From a virus, in the IMG/VR virus record IMGVR_UViG_3300042369_000253, positions 1 to 40,967 of that record: a stretch of 40,967 bases of DNA. One strand, 5' to 3'. Both the position numbers and the translations under genes were made by a program. This document shows positions 13,834-22,092 of the stretch, piece after piece. The notes beneath the pieces were generated by a model that was given only the letters and a program-made list of their open reading frames with translations, ran no database searches and was not told where the DNA came from. Each line of letters starts with the position of its first letter. The first letter of the stretch is position 1.

Positions 13834-14813
13834 ATACTAGACAATTATTAATGGAACAATTGATGGAGTCTATTACAAAGCGTAATGGAGAAATTTATAC
13901 ATTACCAATTACTCGTAAGGGAGAATCATTACGGCCTAAACTAGATATAAGAGATCCTAGATCTCCAATAAAAATATCAAAGAAAACTTTGAATAGGTAT
14001 GATACCGCATTGAATGCACTACAACAAAGTAAACCCGACACAATTCAACGAGGCCGCGCAGATGAAAAATATCGCAAGGTAATAAAAAATATTGGAAGCA
14101 AAGAACGTTTTCGTGGTATCTATAGAGGAAAGATAAAGCGAGCATCGGATACACTCACTTATCATTTTAAGCCTTCGGGTGTCATTAGTAGCGGAAATCG
14201 AGCTAATCCTGAACTTCATTATTATCCACAACTGGGTCAACATTATACAGAAGCAGGCGAACATGTATATTCTTTTACAACACCACATGGGAGTGAAGGA
14301 AAAATATCAATGTCTCATGGGACGACTGGTCGTAAATCTAGCGAGAGAAGAAATGGGCATATGACAAAAACAGAAATACAATTTGATGTAGATTCTAGTA
14401 AAGCAAAAACTGGTAGACAAGGAAATAAAGCTGTTGGAATTTTTAGAAATGTATTGGCTGCTATAAAGCATCATTCTAAATCACATGATCCTGATGTTGT
14501 TACCTTTTCTGCGTCTGAAGATTTGTTCGGTCCTAGAAATACTCGCGTTAAACTATACAAATATTTAACAACTAAAATGAATAAAGTTGTAGGAAATAAA
14601 TATAGAGTATCTCATCATGAAGATCGACAAACGGGTCAATCTCCAGGCGATGGACCGCTAAACTTTACATTAGAACGAAAGAAAATAAGTGATCGGACCG
14701 CAAGAAGTTTTATTGCACAATTGGATGCAAACAGAGAAGAAGCAAGAAAAATAGCAAAAGGCAAGATCACGAAACCTATAAATACTAAAGAGAAAAAGGA
14801 GAAAACTAAATGA
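13830..14813 (+). CDS. Putative virion protein with GNAT-like domain, 327 aa
   Basis: The leader MNTRQLLMEQLMESI contains LME, again like a prohead-protease site. The second half has GNKAVGIFRNVLAAIKHHSKSHDPDVVTFSASE, then NTRVKLYKYLTTKMNKVVGNKYRV. This 'V-x-x-x-V-x-x-A-I...D-x-V-x-FSA...R-x-x-LY-x-x-x' layout is shared by T4-like phage proteins that I place near the GNAT acyltransferase fold. No acetyl-CoA loop (R-x-x-G-x-G/A) is clear, so activity is uncertain. It overlaps the previous gene as ATGA and its own 3' end carries the late promoter for the next gene. Confidence 0.58.
   Translation: MNTRQLLMEQLMESITKRNGEIYTLPITRKGESLRPKLDIRDPRSPIKISKKTLNRYDTALNALQQSKPDTIQRGRADEKYRKVIKNIGSKERFRGIYRGKIKRASDTLTYHFKPSGVISSGNRANPELHYYPQLGQHYTEAGEHVYSFTTPHGSEGKISMSHGTTGRKSSERRNGHMTKTEIQFDVDSSKAKTGRQGNKAVGIFRNVLAAIKHHSKSHDPDVVTFSASEDLFGPRNTRVKLYKYLTTKMNKVVGNKYRVSHHEDRQTGQSPGDGPLNFTLERKKISDRTARSFIAQLDANREEARKIAKGKITKPINTKEKKEKTK
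14777..14784 (+). promoter_or_regulatory. T4-type late promoter
   Basis: A perfect TATAAATA lies inside the 3' end of the upstream gene, 25 bp before the ATG at 14810. Unlike the leaderless cases, it leaves about a 20-nt leader with an AAGGAG ribosome site. Confidence 0.6.
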
Positions 14814-15079
14814 ATCCACGATCAGCAAAAGGAAATAAAAACACTAGCGCCTCACAGGCCGCCAGAGACGCAACATCGAATAGAAGAAATGGTGGTCAAG
14901 CACCAATTCAGCCTCCTGCGCAAGGAAATAATGCCATGGCTAGAGCAAAACAAGCAAGGGCTTCTTATAAGCAACAAGGAACTGGAACAAAACAGATTGA
15001 TCCATCCCAAAATGCAACAGATAGAGATCATGACAAGAGAATGCAAAAACGACAGCAAGACGCTCAACAAGGATATTAA
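14810..15079 (+). CDS. Disordered Gln/Asn/Arg/Ala-rich protein, 89 aa
   Basis: The whole protein is hydrophilic and low-complexity (SASQAARDATSNRRNGGQAPIQPPAQGNNAMARAKQARASYKQQ), with a strong net positive charge and no hydrophobic core. It is probably unstructured and could bind DNA or sit inside the head. A strong AAGGAG ribosome site 8 nt before the ATG and a late promoter suggest high expression. No family recognised. Confidence 0.6.
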   Translation: MNPRSAKGNKNTSASQAARDATSNRRNGGQAPIQPPAQGNNAMARAKQARASYKQQGTGTKQIDPSQNATDRDHDKRMQKRQQDAQQGY

Positions 15080-15081
15080 AT

Positions 15082-15384
15082 ATGCCTAATTATGGATTTA
15101 TATGTGACAACTGTGATCATCGATTTGATTGTTATTTGACTATGGATAATAGAAACAATCCATTGAAAGAATCATGTCCTGAATGTAAAAAGGCCGGTGG
15201 AGTAATAAAAGATTTGAATGGAATTAGATGTTCATTGAATTCTGATGCAACATTGACTCCAGACAAAGCAACTGGCGGAAAATGGTCTGAACTCATGACT
15301 CAAATGAAACGAGGAGTATCTAAACGATACCACACGAATTTAGATCAAGCAAGCAGTCAGACTGGACGATTATGGAAAGGTTAA
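15082..15384 (+). CDS. FmdB-type zinc-ribbon protein, 100 aa
   Basis: MPNYGFICDNCDHRFDCYL followed by PLKESCPECKKAGGVIKDL is the classical FmdB zinc-ribbon pattern (MPxYxFxCxxCxxxF ... CPxC). FmdB-like ribbons are frequent in phage late regions; their role is not established. The C-terminal half is polar (SDATLTPDKATGGKWSELMTQMKRGVSKRYHTN). An AAGGA site precedes the ATG. The last 13 bp overlap the next gene. Confidence 0.75.
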   Translation: MPNYGFICDNCDHRFDCYLTMDNRNNPLKESCPECKKAGGVIKDLNGIRCSLNSDATLTPDKATGGKWSELMTQMKRGVSKRYHTNLDQASSQTGRLWKG

Positions 15385-15752
15385 AAGAAGGAGCAACATT
15401 TTTTTCCAAGCTTGGGGGCGAAAGCGCCGCCGACTCTGACTCTGTTAGGTCTTTAGGTCAAGGAAGAGACTCTGCGAGTAGTGTAAAAGACCGTTGGATG
15501 ACTGCAATACGATATGGAGGAAAAGGCGCCTCTCCTTCTGCTCAATGGAATGATGGACAAAACGCTAAGGCTATGGTAACGGCAGCCTTTGCAGCTAAGG
15601 GAATTCCGGCATTAAAACGAGCAGGAAGAATACCATCAAAAACTGGTGGAGATTACTCTGCAATAGTAAAAAGACGCCAAAGACTCGCAGAATCTATAGC
15701 ATATATAAAGCAAAATATACAACAGTATAAATATAATATTAAAGGGAAATAA
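15372..15752 (+). CDS. Hypothetical virion-type protein, 126 aa
   Basis: No family recognised. The protein starts MERLKEGATFFSKLGGES, somewhat like the leaders of its neighbours but without a clear hydrophobic-x-Glu site. The centre is Ala/Gly/Ser-rich (AKAMVTAAFAAKGIPALKRAGRIPSKTGG) and the C-terminus is a basic helix (RRQRLAESIAYIKQNIQQYKYN). Its 3' end contains the late promoter of the next gene. Confidence 0.55.
   Translation: MERLKEGATFFSKLGGESAADSDSVRSLGQGRDSASSVKDRWMTAIRYGGKGASPSAQWNDGQNAKAMVTAAFAAKGIPALKRAGRIPSKTGGDYSAIVKRRQRLAESIAYIKQNIQQYKYNIKGK
15726..15733 (+). promoter_or_regulatory. T4-type late promoter
   Basis: A perfect TATAAATA in the 3' end of the upstream gene, 22 bp before the ATG at 15756, with AAAGGG as ribosome site in the leader. 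Confidence 0.6.
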
Positions 15753-15755
15753 TAC

Positions 15756-17015
15756 ATGAACAAGTTATATCTTTCTTGGCTCACACAACATCTCGATACC
15801 AATAAAACCAATAGAGAATTGGTAAATATAGCGGAAAAAGTTAATTCTGGTAAAAAATCAGAAGCCAAGGGTAAAAAGCCAGAGCCAAAGAAGGTAAAGG
15901 CAGAGAAGCAGACTGATGATCCATTCTTGTTAGGGTCTAATGATGGAGAAGAACAAGAACCAAAAGAACCAAAATCTAATAAAAAAAGTGAAGCGGCAAC
16001 GAAGCGTAACGTTGATGATCGTATTGAAGCTGAAAAAAATAAAGAGTCAGGAACAAATCCAGAAGATCTTGCGGCCGCTTTGCATGGAATACGTCATGCT
16101 TCGGAACTAGAACAAGCAATAGGATCTCCAGATTCTGTATTCAGATCACAAGAACGAGAACCAAGTAAGGGCACAGGAGCTCAATATAGAAAAACAGAAT
16201 CCCCAGAAGATGTAATGGCTAGAATGGTGCGAGAAGGATTTTTTGGTAACATGGCTGCAGGAGCTGGAAATTTGGCTGGAAAGGCCGCCGGAGGAATTGC
16301 TAAAGCAGGAGCTGGGGCAGTTAATATGGCAGACAAGGGAATCGTAGGAGCAGGAAAATTAGCAGGACAGGCTGGAGGAGCATTCAAGACAGGAATGGGT
16401 AGTAGTTTAGGAACAGCAGCAGACAAAATAAAGAGTGGGCCGATTGCACAAAAACTAGGTAATGTAGGAGGAGCAATCAAAGGAAAGGTAGGAGGAGCAA
16501 TCAAAGTTGTTGGTGGACTCACAAAACAAGTTTCATCCAATCCAACAGTTCGTGGATTGGCATCCAAGGGAGTCGATGCAATTAAAGCAAAACTAAATGA
16601 TACTGGTAGTAAACAAACTGGTATACCAGTACCTCCAGATGGAGGAGCTAAACCTGTTGCTGCTGGAGCTAAACCTGCGGCAGGTGGTGAATCTGCACCA
16701 GCTGGAGGAAATTCTTCCTCAAATACCAACACGGTAGGTCGAGATCAGACTAACTCAAACAATACCACAACCAACAATTATGGTGGTGGCGGCGCAGCAG
16801 GTGGCAAAGCAGCTCCACAACAGCAAGCTTCTGAATTGGGTACTGCTAGTGGAGATTCTGTAATTAGAGGTGGGGCAAGAGAAGCCTCTGGTGGAAGAGT
16901 TCCGGCTATTACAGGAAGACCTAGAATGAGTATGAACGAAGAAACCAAACCACAGAGCAATCTATCTCGTATAATGGAGATGAGAAATAGATTGTCTGTC
17001 AAATATGGGGATTGA
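15756..17015 (+). CDS. Ala/Gly-rich putative virion structural protein, 419 aa
   Basis: Three parts are visible: a charged Lys/Glu/Pro-rich N-terminal region (30-110), a central Gly/Ala repeat region (about 165-280) with units such as GNLAGKAAGGIAKAGAGAVN and GGAIKGKVGGAIKVVGG that form glycine-zipper-like amphipathic helices, and a Gly/Asn/Ser-rich tail (300-370). The C-terminal MEMRNRLSVKYGD may be a small folded end. Glycine-zipper segments can insert into or lie on membranes, so a role in DNA ejection is possible. The N-terminal AEKVNSGK is shared, at DNA level too, with the gene at 24679. No named family recognised. Confidence 0.62.
   Translation: MNKLYLSWLTQHLDTNKTNRELVNIAEKVNSGKKSEAKGKKPEPKKVKAEKQTDDPFLLGSNDGEEQEPKEPKSNKKSEAATKRNVDDRIEAEKNKESGTNPEDLAAALHGIRHASELEQAIGSPDSVFRSQEREPSKGTGAQYRKTESPEDVMARMVREGFFGNMAAGAGNLAGKAAGGIAKAGAGAVNMADKGIVGAGKLAGQAGGAFKTGMGSSLGTAADKIKSGPIAQKLGNVGGAIKGKVGGAIKVVGGLTKQVSSNPTVRGLASKGVDAIKAKLNDTGSKQTGIPVPPDGGAKPVAAGAKPAAGGESAPAGGNSSSNTNTVGRDQTNSNNTTTNNYGGGGAAGGKAAPQQQASELGTASGDSVIRGGAREASGGRVPAITGRPRMSMNEETKPQSNLSRIMEMRNRLSVKYGD
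15831..15850 (+). repeat. 20-bp direct repeat, copy 1
   Basis: The 20-mer gcggaaaaagttaattctgg is identical to 24712-24731. In both genes it is read in the same frame as AEKVNSG near the N-terminus. Confidence 0.7.
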
Positions 17016-17039
17016 CTTTTATTAAATTTATGGTATTAT
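17012..17039 (+). promoter_or_regulatory. Sigma70-type promoter of the exonuclease gene
   Basis: TTGACT (17012-17017), 16-nt spacer ending TTTATGG, TATTAT (17034-17039). The ATG at 17041 lies upstream of the expected +1, while the in-frame GTG at 17047 falls at it. The TTTATGGTAT block is shared with the promoter at 7334. Confidence 0.65.
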
Positions 17040-17040
17040 A

Positions 17041-17724
17041 ATGATCGTGTGTGGTAATTTTAATCATCTTGAATTGAATTTTGACCGTGTAGATCTCGAA
17101 AAAGAAGAGGTCAATGGTAAAAGATTTTATAAAACGCCTGATGGCATATTCCCATCTGTTACTACGGTCACAGGATGGGAAAAGAGAAACTTCTTTGCCG
17201 GGTGGAGAAAAAATAATCTAGAAGAATCCAAAAGAGTTTGTGCAAGAGGTAATAGATTACATTCTATGACCGAAAAATATCTACTAAATGATAAATTAAA
17301 CCTAGATGAATATAAAGAAGAGATAGACCTCTTTAATACATTAAAACCTGAGTTAGATAAGATAAAAAACATATATTGTTTAGAATATCCTCTATGGAGT
17401 AAAGTTCTTGGTCTAGCAGGAAGAGTTGATTGTATTGCAGAATATGACAAACAATTATCCATAATCGACTTCAAGGGAAGTACTAAAATCAAGAAAAAAG
17501 AACACATAGAAAATTATTTTCTACAAGCATCTGCATATGCTTTAATGTGGCAAGAACGTACTGGCATGAAGATTAAAGATATTAAAATCCTGATATCTAC
17601 CGAGTATGGAACGATTCAAGTGTTTGAAGAAAAGGTAATAGATCATGTGCCCCGACTCAGAGAAGTAATAATGAATTATAGAAGGGAAAATCCAAATGGT
17701 AATACTGAAACAATCAGACATTAA
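17041..17724 (+). CDS. PD-(D/E)xK exonuclease (Cas4/RecB/MGME1-like)
   Basis: The core reads GNRLHSMTEKYL (His-containing helix), EYPLWSKVLGLAGRVDCIAEYD (Asp of the motif about residue 127) and LSIIDFKGSTK (D-x-K), then ENYFLQASAYALMW (Q-x-x-x-Y). This is the full RecB/Cas4-type nuclease order and is closest, from memory, to MGME1-like exonucleases of T4-like marine phages. Expected role: single-strand end processing in recombination or host DNA breakdown. The start may be the GTG at 17047, which suits the promoter better than the ATG at 17041. It has its own sigma70-type promoter in a module otherwise driven by late promoters. Confidence 0.82.
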   Translation: MIVCGNFNHLELNFDRVDLEKEEVNGKRFYKTPDGIFPSVTTVTGWEKRNFFAGWRKNNLEESKRVCARGNRLHSMTEKYLLNDKLNLDEYKEEIDLFNTLKPELDKIKNIYCLEYPLWSKVLGLAGRVDCIAEYDKQLSIIDFKGSTKIKKKEHIENYFLQASAYALMWQERTGMKIKDIKILISTEYGTIQVFEEKVIDHVPRLREVIMNYRRENPNGNTETIRH

Positions 17725-18064
17725 TAGACAAAATTCTCCTACATGGATTGCATGTAATGATGATTCTAGAGCTGGATATTGGAGAAGTGTGTTTACCTCT
17801 CAATTTGGTGGAGAATTCACAAAGAATTTTAGGTATTGGTCATGGAAAGAAACCGAATCTTATATCGCTCCTAAGTTCTGGGTCTTTGCTTTTCAAGGAA
17901 AAGAAGTAAAAACCTTCAATTTGTATGAGTTTTGTAAGGAGAAATCCTTAACAAGATCCGCAATGTACGACCTTATGCATGGTAGAAGACCACAACATAA
18001 GGGATATACCTTCCTTCGAGAAGAAGCCAACCCAAAATACGTCCCAAAAAATACCACAGCTTGA
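17696..18064 (+). CDS. NUMOD/IENR-like helix-turn-helix protein, 122 aa
   Basis: Residues about 75-108, FNLYEFCKEKSLTRSAMYDLMHGRRPQHKGYTFLR, fit the small DNA-binding repeat found in homing endonucleases (NUMOD1/IENR1 type: 'F-x-x-L-x-x-FC-x-x-x-x-L-x-x-x-x-M-x-x-x-x-x-G...HKGW/Y'). The first half is Trp-rich (YWRSVFTSQFGGEFTKNFRYWSWKETES) and is not recognised; no GIY-YIG, HNH or LAGLIDADG motif is present, so it is either a DNA-binding remnant of a homing endonuclease or a regulator. The start overlaps the exonuclease gene by 29 bp. Confidence 0.58.
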   Translation: MVILKQSDINRQNSPTWIACNDDSRAGYWRSVFTSQFGGEFTKNFRYWSWKETESYIAPKFWVFAFQGKEVKTFNLYEFCKEKSLTRSAMYDLMHGRRPQHKGYTFLREEANPKYVPKNTTA

Positions 18065-18090
18065 GTAGATATTACATAGATCTACATCGT

Positions 18091-18098
18091 TATAAATA
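18091..18098 (+). promoter_or_regulatory. T4-type late promoter, start codon at +1
   Basis: TATAAATA followed by CTATA and then ATG at 18104, the same octamer-N5-ATG geometry as at 12493. The extended TATAAATACTAT is the T4 late consensus. Confidence 0.78.
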
Positions 18099-18103
18099 CT
18101 ATA

Positions 18104-19255
18104 ATGATCAAATCTTTTATATCCTTCCTAACGGAAGCGGCTAAAGTTCATGCGACGACAGGTCATCTAGATCACGTTGAAGCTTTACTATATCAAGATC
18201 CGAGCAAAGCTTTTAGGCATTTTGATAATGCCGTAAATAGATTTCAAAACAAACCAGCAGAGGGAAAGATCTCCCAAAAGGCAGATGGTGGCACTTCGGT
18301 TAAGATTGCTCGAATGCCAGATGGTACTCCAGCAGTAGGATATAAAACAGGAGAGTGGTTTACAACCCATCAACAGATCGAAGATCACGCAAAGAAGAAT
18401 AAAGCACCACATTATAAAAAGATATTTTCGCCTCTTTTAAATATGGTTTCTGGTATGAAGAAACTAAAGAAAGGAACAGCGATTCAGGCTGATATTATCC
18501 ACCAGTCTGATACCCCAACTGAGCTTCCAGGAATATCTCAACCAAATACTATAAAGTATAAAATTGAGAAAGGCCATAAACTAGTATTGGCAGCTCACTC
18601 TCAATATAGAGTAAAGAAGAGTGGAGAGTTGAAGAAAACTTCTAGTCATCCTGATGTCGGTATGCTGTCTGCGGAAGGAGTTCATGCACCAGAGCTGGCA
18701 ATGAAGGATAATATCAAATTACAATTACATCCTCAAAGAACACAAGCAATATCAAACGAACTAGCATCTGCTAAAAAAGCAATGACTCCCAAAGTAAGAA
18801 AATTTGCCTCGGGAGTCAGAGGATTGCATCCAAAATTTACACAATTCTTTGATCAATATCATAGTCACGCTTCTCGTACTAGTGGTGCAAGATCTGTAGA
18901 AGGCCTTAGAGATTATATGGATGGATTTATGAGTAAGAAGGCTCAGAGTTCATTGAAACCCGCAACACAAACAGCACTACGAACAACTATTGGTGGCATT
19001 ATTGATACTCATGCTCATCATTTTGGTCCACTCTTCGACGCACACAATGCAATGATCCGAGCAAAGCATCATACATTAGATCAGATGCGAGAGCATGAAG
19101 GTCAGTTTCAATTACAAACTCATGGCGGAGAAGAACACGAAGGAATGGTATCGTCTATAGGAACGCCAGGTGTGGATGAACATCAAGCAAAGTTTGTACG
19201 AGAAGGTCCAGCAGGATTTCCAAAGAAAAATAATGATAATCCAAGATTTAAATAA
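18104..19255 (+). CDS. KxDG covalent-nucleotidyltransferase-like protein with capsid-targeting leader
   Basis: This 383-aa protein starts MIKSFISFLTEAAK, with LTE as a possible prohead-protease site after residue 11. It continues GHLDHVEALLY, then KISQKADGGTSVKI with K59-A60-D61-G62, the lysine motif of the ligase/capping superfamily, then GEWFTTHQQIEDH and KGTAIQADIIHQ (about 127-134, like motif III/IV strands). Phage relatives in T4-like viruses (I believe DUF6267) show 'K-x-DG-x-P ... K-x-G-x-x ... IQGDLL'. The His-rich C-terminal half (HAHHFGPLFDAHNAMIRAKHH) is unassigned. The product is probably packaged in the head; substrate unknown. Confidence 0.62.
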   Translation: MIKSFISFLTEAAKVHATTGHLDHVEALLYQDPSKAFRHFDNAVNRFQNKPAEGKISQKADGGTSVKIARMPDGTPAVGYKTGEWFTTHQQIEDHAKKNKAPHYKKIFSPLLNMVSGMKKLKKGTAIQADIIHQSDTPTELPGISQPNTIKYKIEKGHKLVLAAHSQYRVKKSGELKKTSSHPDVGMLSAEGVHAPELAMKDNIKLQLHPQRTQAISNELASAKKAMTPKVRKFASGVRGLHPKFTQFFDQYHSHASRTSGARSVEGLRDYMDGFMSKKAQSSLKPATQTALRTTIGGIIDTHAHHFGPLFDAHNAMIRAKHHTLDQMREHEGQFQLQTHGGEEHEGMVSSIGTPGVDEHQAKFVREGPAGFPKKNNDNPRFK

Positions 19256-19266
19256 AAGGAACATAA

Positions 19267-22086
19267 ATGAATTATACGTCTCTTAAAGAATCTTTGAAAA
19301 CTCCAGCATCTAGAGCTTTTTTAGTAAGTGGTGCTTTCAATCCACCAACCCGTGCACATGAAGATATGATATCAAAGGCAGCCGATTTTGCTTCAAAGAA
19401 ACATACTCATTTTTATGTCGGATCATCTTCAGCATCACAAGAAAAAGATGATGCACCTCTTACACATGATCAAAAAATATCTGTATTGTCAAAAATTCAT
19501 GAACCATTATCCAAAAAACATAAAGGATTAGCGTTCGGAATACTTCCAAAAGAAAATGCAATATCTCCATTTCATCAGATAACTCATCTAATAGAAACCG
19601 GCGGTCATAAAGATATAACAGTAGGATTGGGATCAGATCAAATGGATGGTCCTACTTCTTTACGAAAACAATTGAAATCTCATATTAAAAAATGGGGAGG
19701 ATTTCTTGGATCTGATCGTAAGAAGGTGCACAAGATTCGTCTTTCTTTTAAACAATTAGGAGAACCTAGACAAGAAGGCGATACTACAAGAGAAGAGGAA
19801 TTAAAACGAATCGCAACAGGAAATATTACAGGAGTAAAGAGCGGAAAATTACGGAAAGCAGTCGCCTCTGGGGATATTGAATTAGCAAAAGCAATGATGC
19901 CACTTGGTGTAAATTCGAGTGAATATCATAAACTAATTCAATCTCAGCAGGCAAAAGTAAAAGCAATGCCGAAGAAAAAGAAGACAATAAAAGAAGATTA
20001 CAATACTTGGTTTTGTGCTGAAGAATTTATGGAATATAAATTAGAGAATGTGTTGGAGTTGTTGTTAGAAGCAAAACCAAAAGAAGAACAAAGAAGATAT
20101 CAAAACGAGAATAAAAGAAAGCAAAGAGCAACCGACGAAGCTACTATGCAATCTAATCCATATTCTGGAAAGATTATGGTTGTTCGAGATGCTAGAGACA
20201 ATCTTATGATTGTCGATAAGAATTCTTATAATCCAGATAAGCATGAGATTGTGACTGCTCCAGATAAAATGAGCGAGGGAGCAGCATCTAAAGTTCTAGA
20301 TGATCCAGATTTCGTGAATACGAAAACTTCTATAAAACTTTTTGGTAAAATTCAAGGAGCAGACGATGCAAAAGAACCAAAAGAAAAGAAACAAGAACAA
20401 CAACAAGAACAGCAACCACAAGAACAACAGCAGCCAGTAGTTCCACCAAGACCCGAGCCAACAACGGGAAAGGGTTCTCAGTTTCCAGATTCAGATCATT
20501 CCGCAACAGATCTAGAAGCAGGAATTGCAGCTGCCCATGGATTATTAGGTGGAGTTTCATTAGAAGATCAGGTCAAGATGGGAATGCTTGGGCCAAAAGA
20601 GTATGAGAAGGTCGCTACAAGTCAGACTCTATTAGCTGCAGGTCAAAGATCGTTAATGACTACCATGCAAACATTGAAAATGGATTATCCTGATTCAAAT
20701 TTCGAAGCTTTCCATTATGGAAGAAAGAAAGATCAACCTCTTAGTAAATTCTATGTTGAAAGAGGAGCACGAGATAATACACCAAAATCTGATATAATTT
20801 TTAGAGATAAAAATACAGGAATGATTGTGGGTGCTTCTGTTAAGAGTGGTCCTTCACAACTCACGTCTGGAAAGGCTCAAGGAGAAGCACAAGCTTTGGT
20901 CATGACTGCCATGGAAACTATGGATCAAGGACAGAAGAATCCAGAGTTTACTAAAAAGGTTGATGGCTTATTAGATCAGTTGAACAAACTGGCGAAGTCA
21001 GGAAAAACTCAAGCAGGCCCAGTAGATCCATATCAAAAAGGTGGAGAAAAAGAAGGACAAGACACAGAAATATTACGCTATGAAAAGTTACATGAAAAAT
21101 GTAAGGAATTATTGCGAGATATTCTTACCGAAAATAAATCATTCAAGAAAGCATTAGTTTATGAAGCATTGACTGGTGCTAGAAAATTTGATACAGGGAA
21201 AAAGGGAGTGGTTAGTCCTGCAGTTCCTCAATACGTCTTATCAACAAATAAAGACGGAACTGGTGCTAGTATGACACAAATAAATGAAAATTATCTAGAT
21301 AAACTAGTAGATCAAATAAATCAAATACAAATACGATTTAAAACTAGTAGTGTAGCAGGTAAGGAGAATCAAGCAAAAGGAAAAGATAAACAATATTCAT
21401 ATTGGTCTGTGATTGCTCTTGGATCTAACAAACAATTGAATGAATATTTCAAACACAATGCTATATTACGAGAATTGGTTGGAGATTCACAAAATACAGA
21501 AGAACCTAACATTGACGATGTTATACAGTTCCTCAAAAAAGATATCGGCGGAGATCCACAAAAATGGATGCAATTTCTTGAAGTAGAAGCAGAATCTGTA
21601 AATATATCTCCAGTAGATTTTCAAACTATAGCATCAAAAGAACATGATAATGTAAATATTATAGTGATAAACGGCGTAGAAGTAGAAATTCCAGTAGAAA
21701 AGGACGTAGACTACAATGATATGTCTGATCTGCAAAATGACGCAGAAGATAATCAGGAAATGGAAGCACAACAAGCTGCAGAATCTAAAGGCAAACAAGA
21801 AATAAACGAATCTTATATTTCATACGCACTAAAATTTCTTGCAGAAAGAAAAAAAGTAGACAAAGCAAGCGGAAGAGATTATAAAGCAGAATACAAATGG
21901 CAAGGAACAACCAAGCAAAAGAAAAGACGAGCAAAAAGAAATGCCGCAAGAGCATTGTTAACAAAAATGGGTAGAGTTCATAAAGGTGATGGTAAAGATG
22001 TAGATCACAAGAACCACAACACTCATGACAATTCATTGGATAATTTAAAAGTTATGAGTGCAGGAAAAAATAGATCAAAGAAGTGA
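19267..22086 (+). CDS. Multidomain virion protein: HxGH-type nucleotidyltransferase, PD-(D/E)xK-like region, HNH nuclease (939 aa)
   Basis: Domain 1 (about 15-240) has FLVSGAFNPPTRAHEDMI, the N-P-x-T-x-x-H variant of the HxGH adenylyl/cytidylyltransferase motif. A Gln/Pro/Glu linker (370-400) leads to a middle region with KSDIIFRDKNTGMIVGASVKSG (about 507-527), which matches the D...x-V-K core of PD-(D/E)xK nucleases. The C-terminus (845-939) has KKRRAKRNAAR and DVDHKNHNTHDNSLDNLKVM, an HNH motif. Domain borders carry leader-like helices ending in LLLE (about 266) and FLAE (about 859), and the N-terminus has SLKE. These resemble T4 gp21 sites, so the protein may be a polyprotein matured in the prohead; that is inference. 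RBS AAAGGAACATAA. Confidence 0.7.
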   Translation: MNYTSLKESLKTPASRAFLVSGAFNPPTRAHEDMISKAADFASKKHTHFYVGSSSASQEKDDAPLTHDQKISVLSKIHEPLSKKHKGLAFGILPKENAISPFHQITHLIETGGHKDITVGLGSDQMDGPTSLRKQLKSHIKKWGGFLGSDRKKVHKIRLSFKQLGEPRQEGDTTREEELKRIATGNITGVKSGKLRKAVASGDIELAKAMMPLGVNSSEYHKLIQSQQAKVKAMPKKKKTIKEDYNTWFCAEEFMEYKLENVLELLLEAKPKEEQRRYQNENKRKQRATDEATMQSNPYSGKIMVVRDARDNLMIVDKNSYNPDKHEIVTAPDKMSEGAASKVLDDPDFVNTKTSIKLFGKIQGADDAKEPKEKKQEQQQEQQPQEQQQPVVPPRPEPTTGKGSQFPDSDHSATDLEAGIAAAHGLLGGVSLEDQVKMGMLGPKEYEKVATSQTLLAAGQRSLMTTMQTLKMDYPDSNFEAFHYGRKKDQPLSKFYVERGARDNTPKSDIIFRDKNTGMIVGASVKSGPSQLTSGKAQGEAQALVMTAMETMDQGQKNPEFTKKVDGLLDQLNKLAKSGKTQAGPVDPYQKGGEKEGQDTEILRYEKLHEKCKELLRDILTENKSFKKALVYEALTGARKFDTGKKGVVSPAVPQYVLSTNKDGTGASMTQINENYLDKLVDQINQIQIRFKTSSVAGKENQAKGKDKQYSYWSVIALGSNKQLNEYFKHNAILRELVGDSQNTEEPNIDDVIQFLKKDIGGDPQKWMQFLEVEAESVNISPVDFQTIASKEHDNVNIIVINGVEVEIPVEKDVDYNDMSDLQNDAEDNQEMEAQQAAESKGKQEINESYISYALKFLAERKKVDKASGRDYKAEYKWQGTTKQKKRRAKRNAARALLTKMGRVHKGDGKDVDHKNHNTHDNSLDNLKVMSAGKNRSKK

Positions 22087-22092
22087 GGATTT

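Noticed and set aside
16181-16732. Long minus-strand Pro/Ala-rich frame (183 aa)
   Set aside because: It is the complement of the Gly/Ala-rich coding repeats of the 15756 gene, with no start signal and no coupled neighbour.
15756-17015. CRISPR-like or tandem DNA repeats in the Gly/Ala-rich gene
   Set aside because: The repeats are irregular codon-level GGA/GCA runs without constant spacers; protein low complexity explains them. No CRISPR array was seen anywhere in the window.
17696-18064. Active homing endonuclease
   Set aside because: Only the NUMOD-like DNA-binding repeat is visible; no GIY-YIG, HNH or LAGLIDADG catalytic motif is present.
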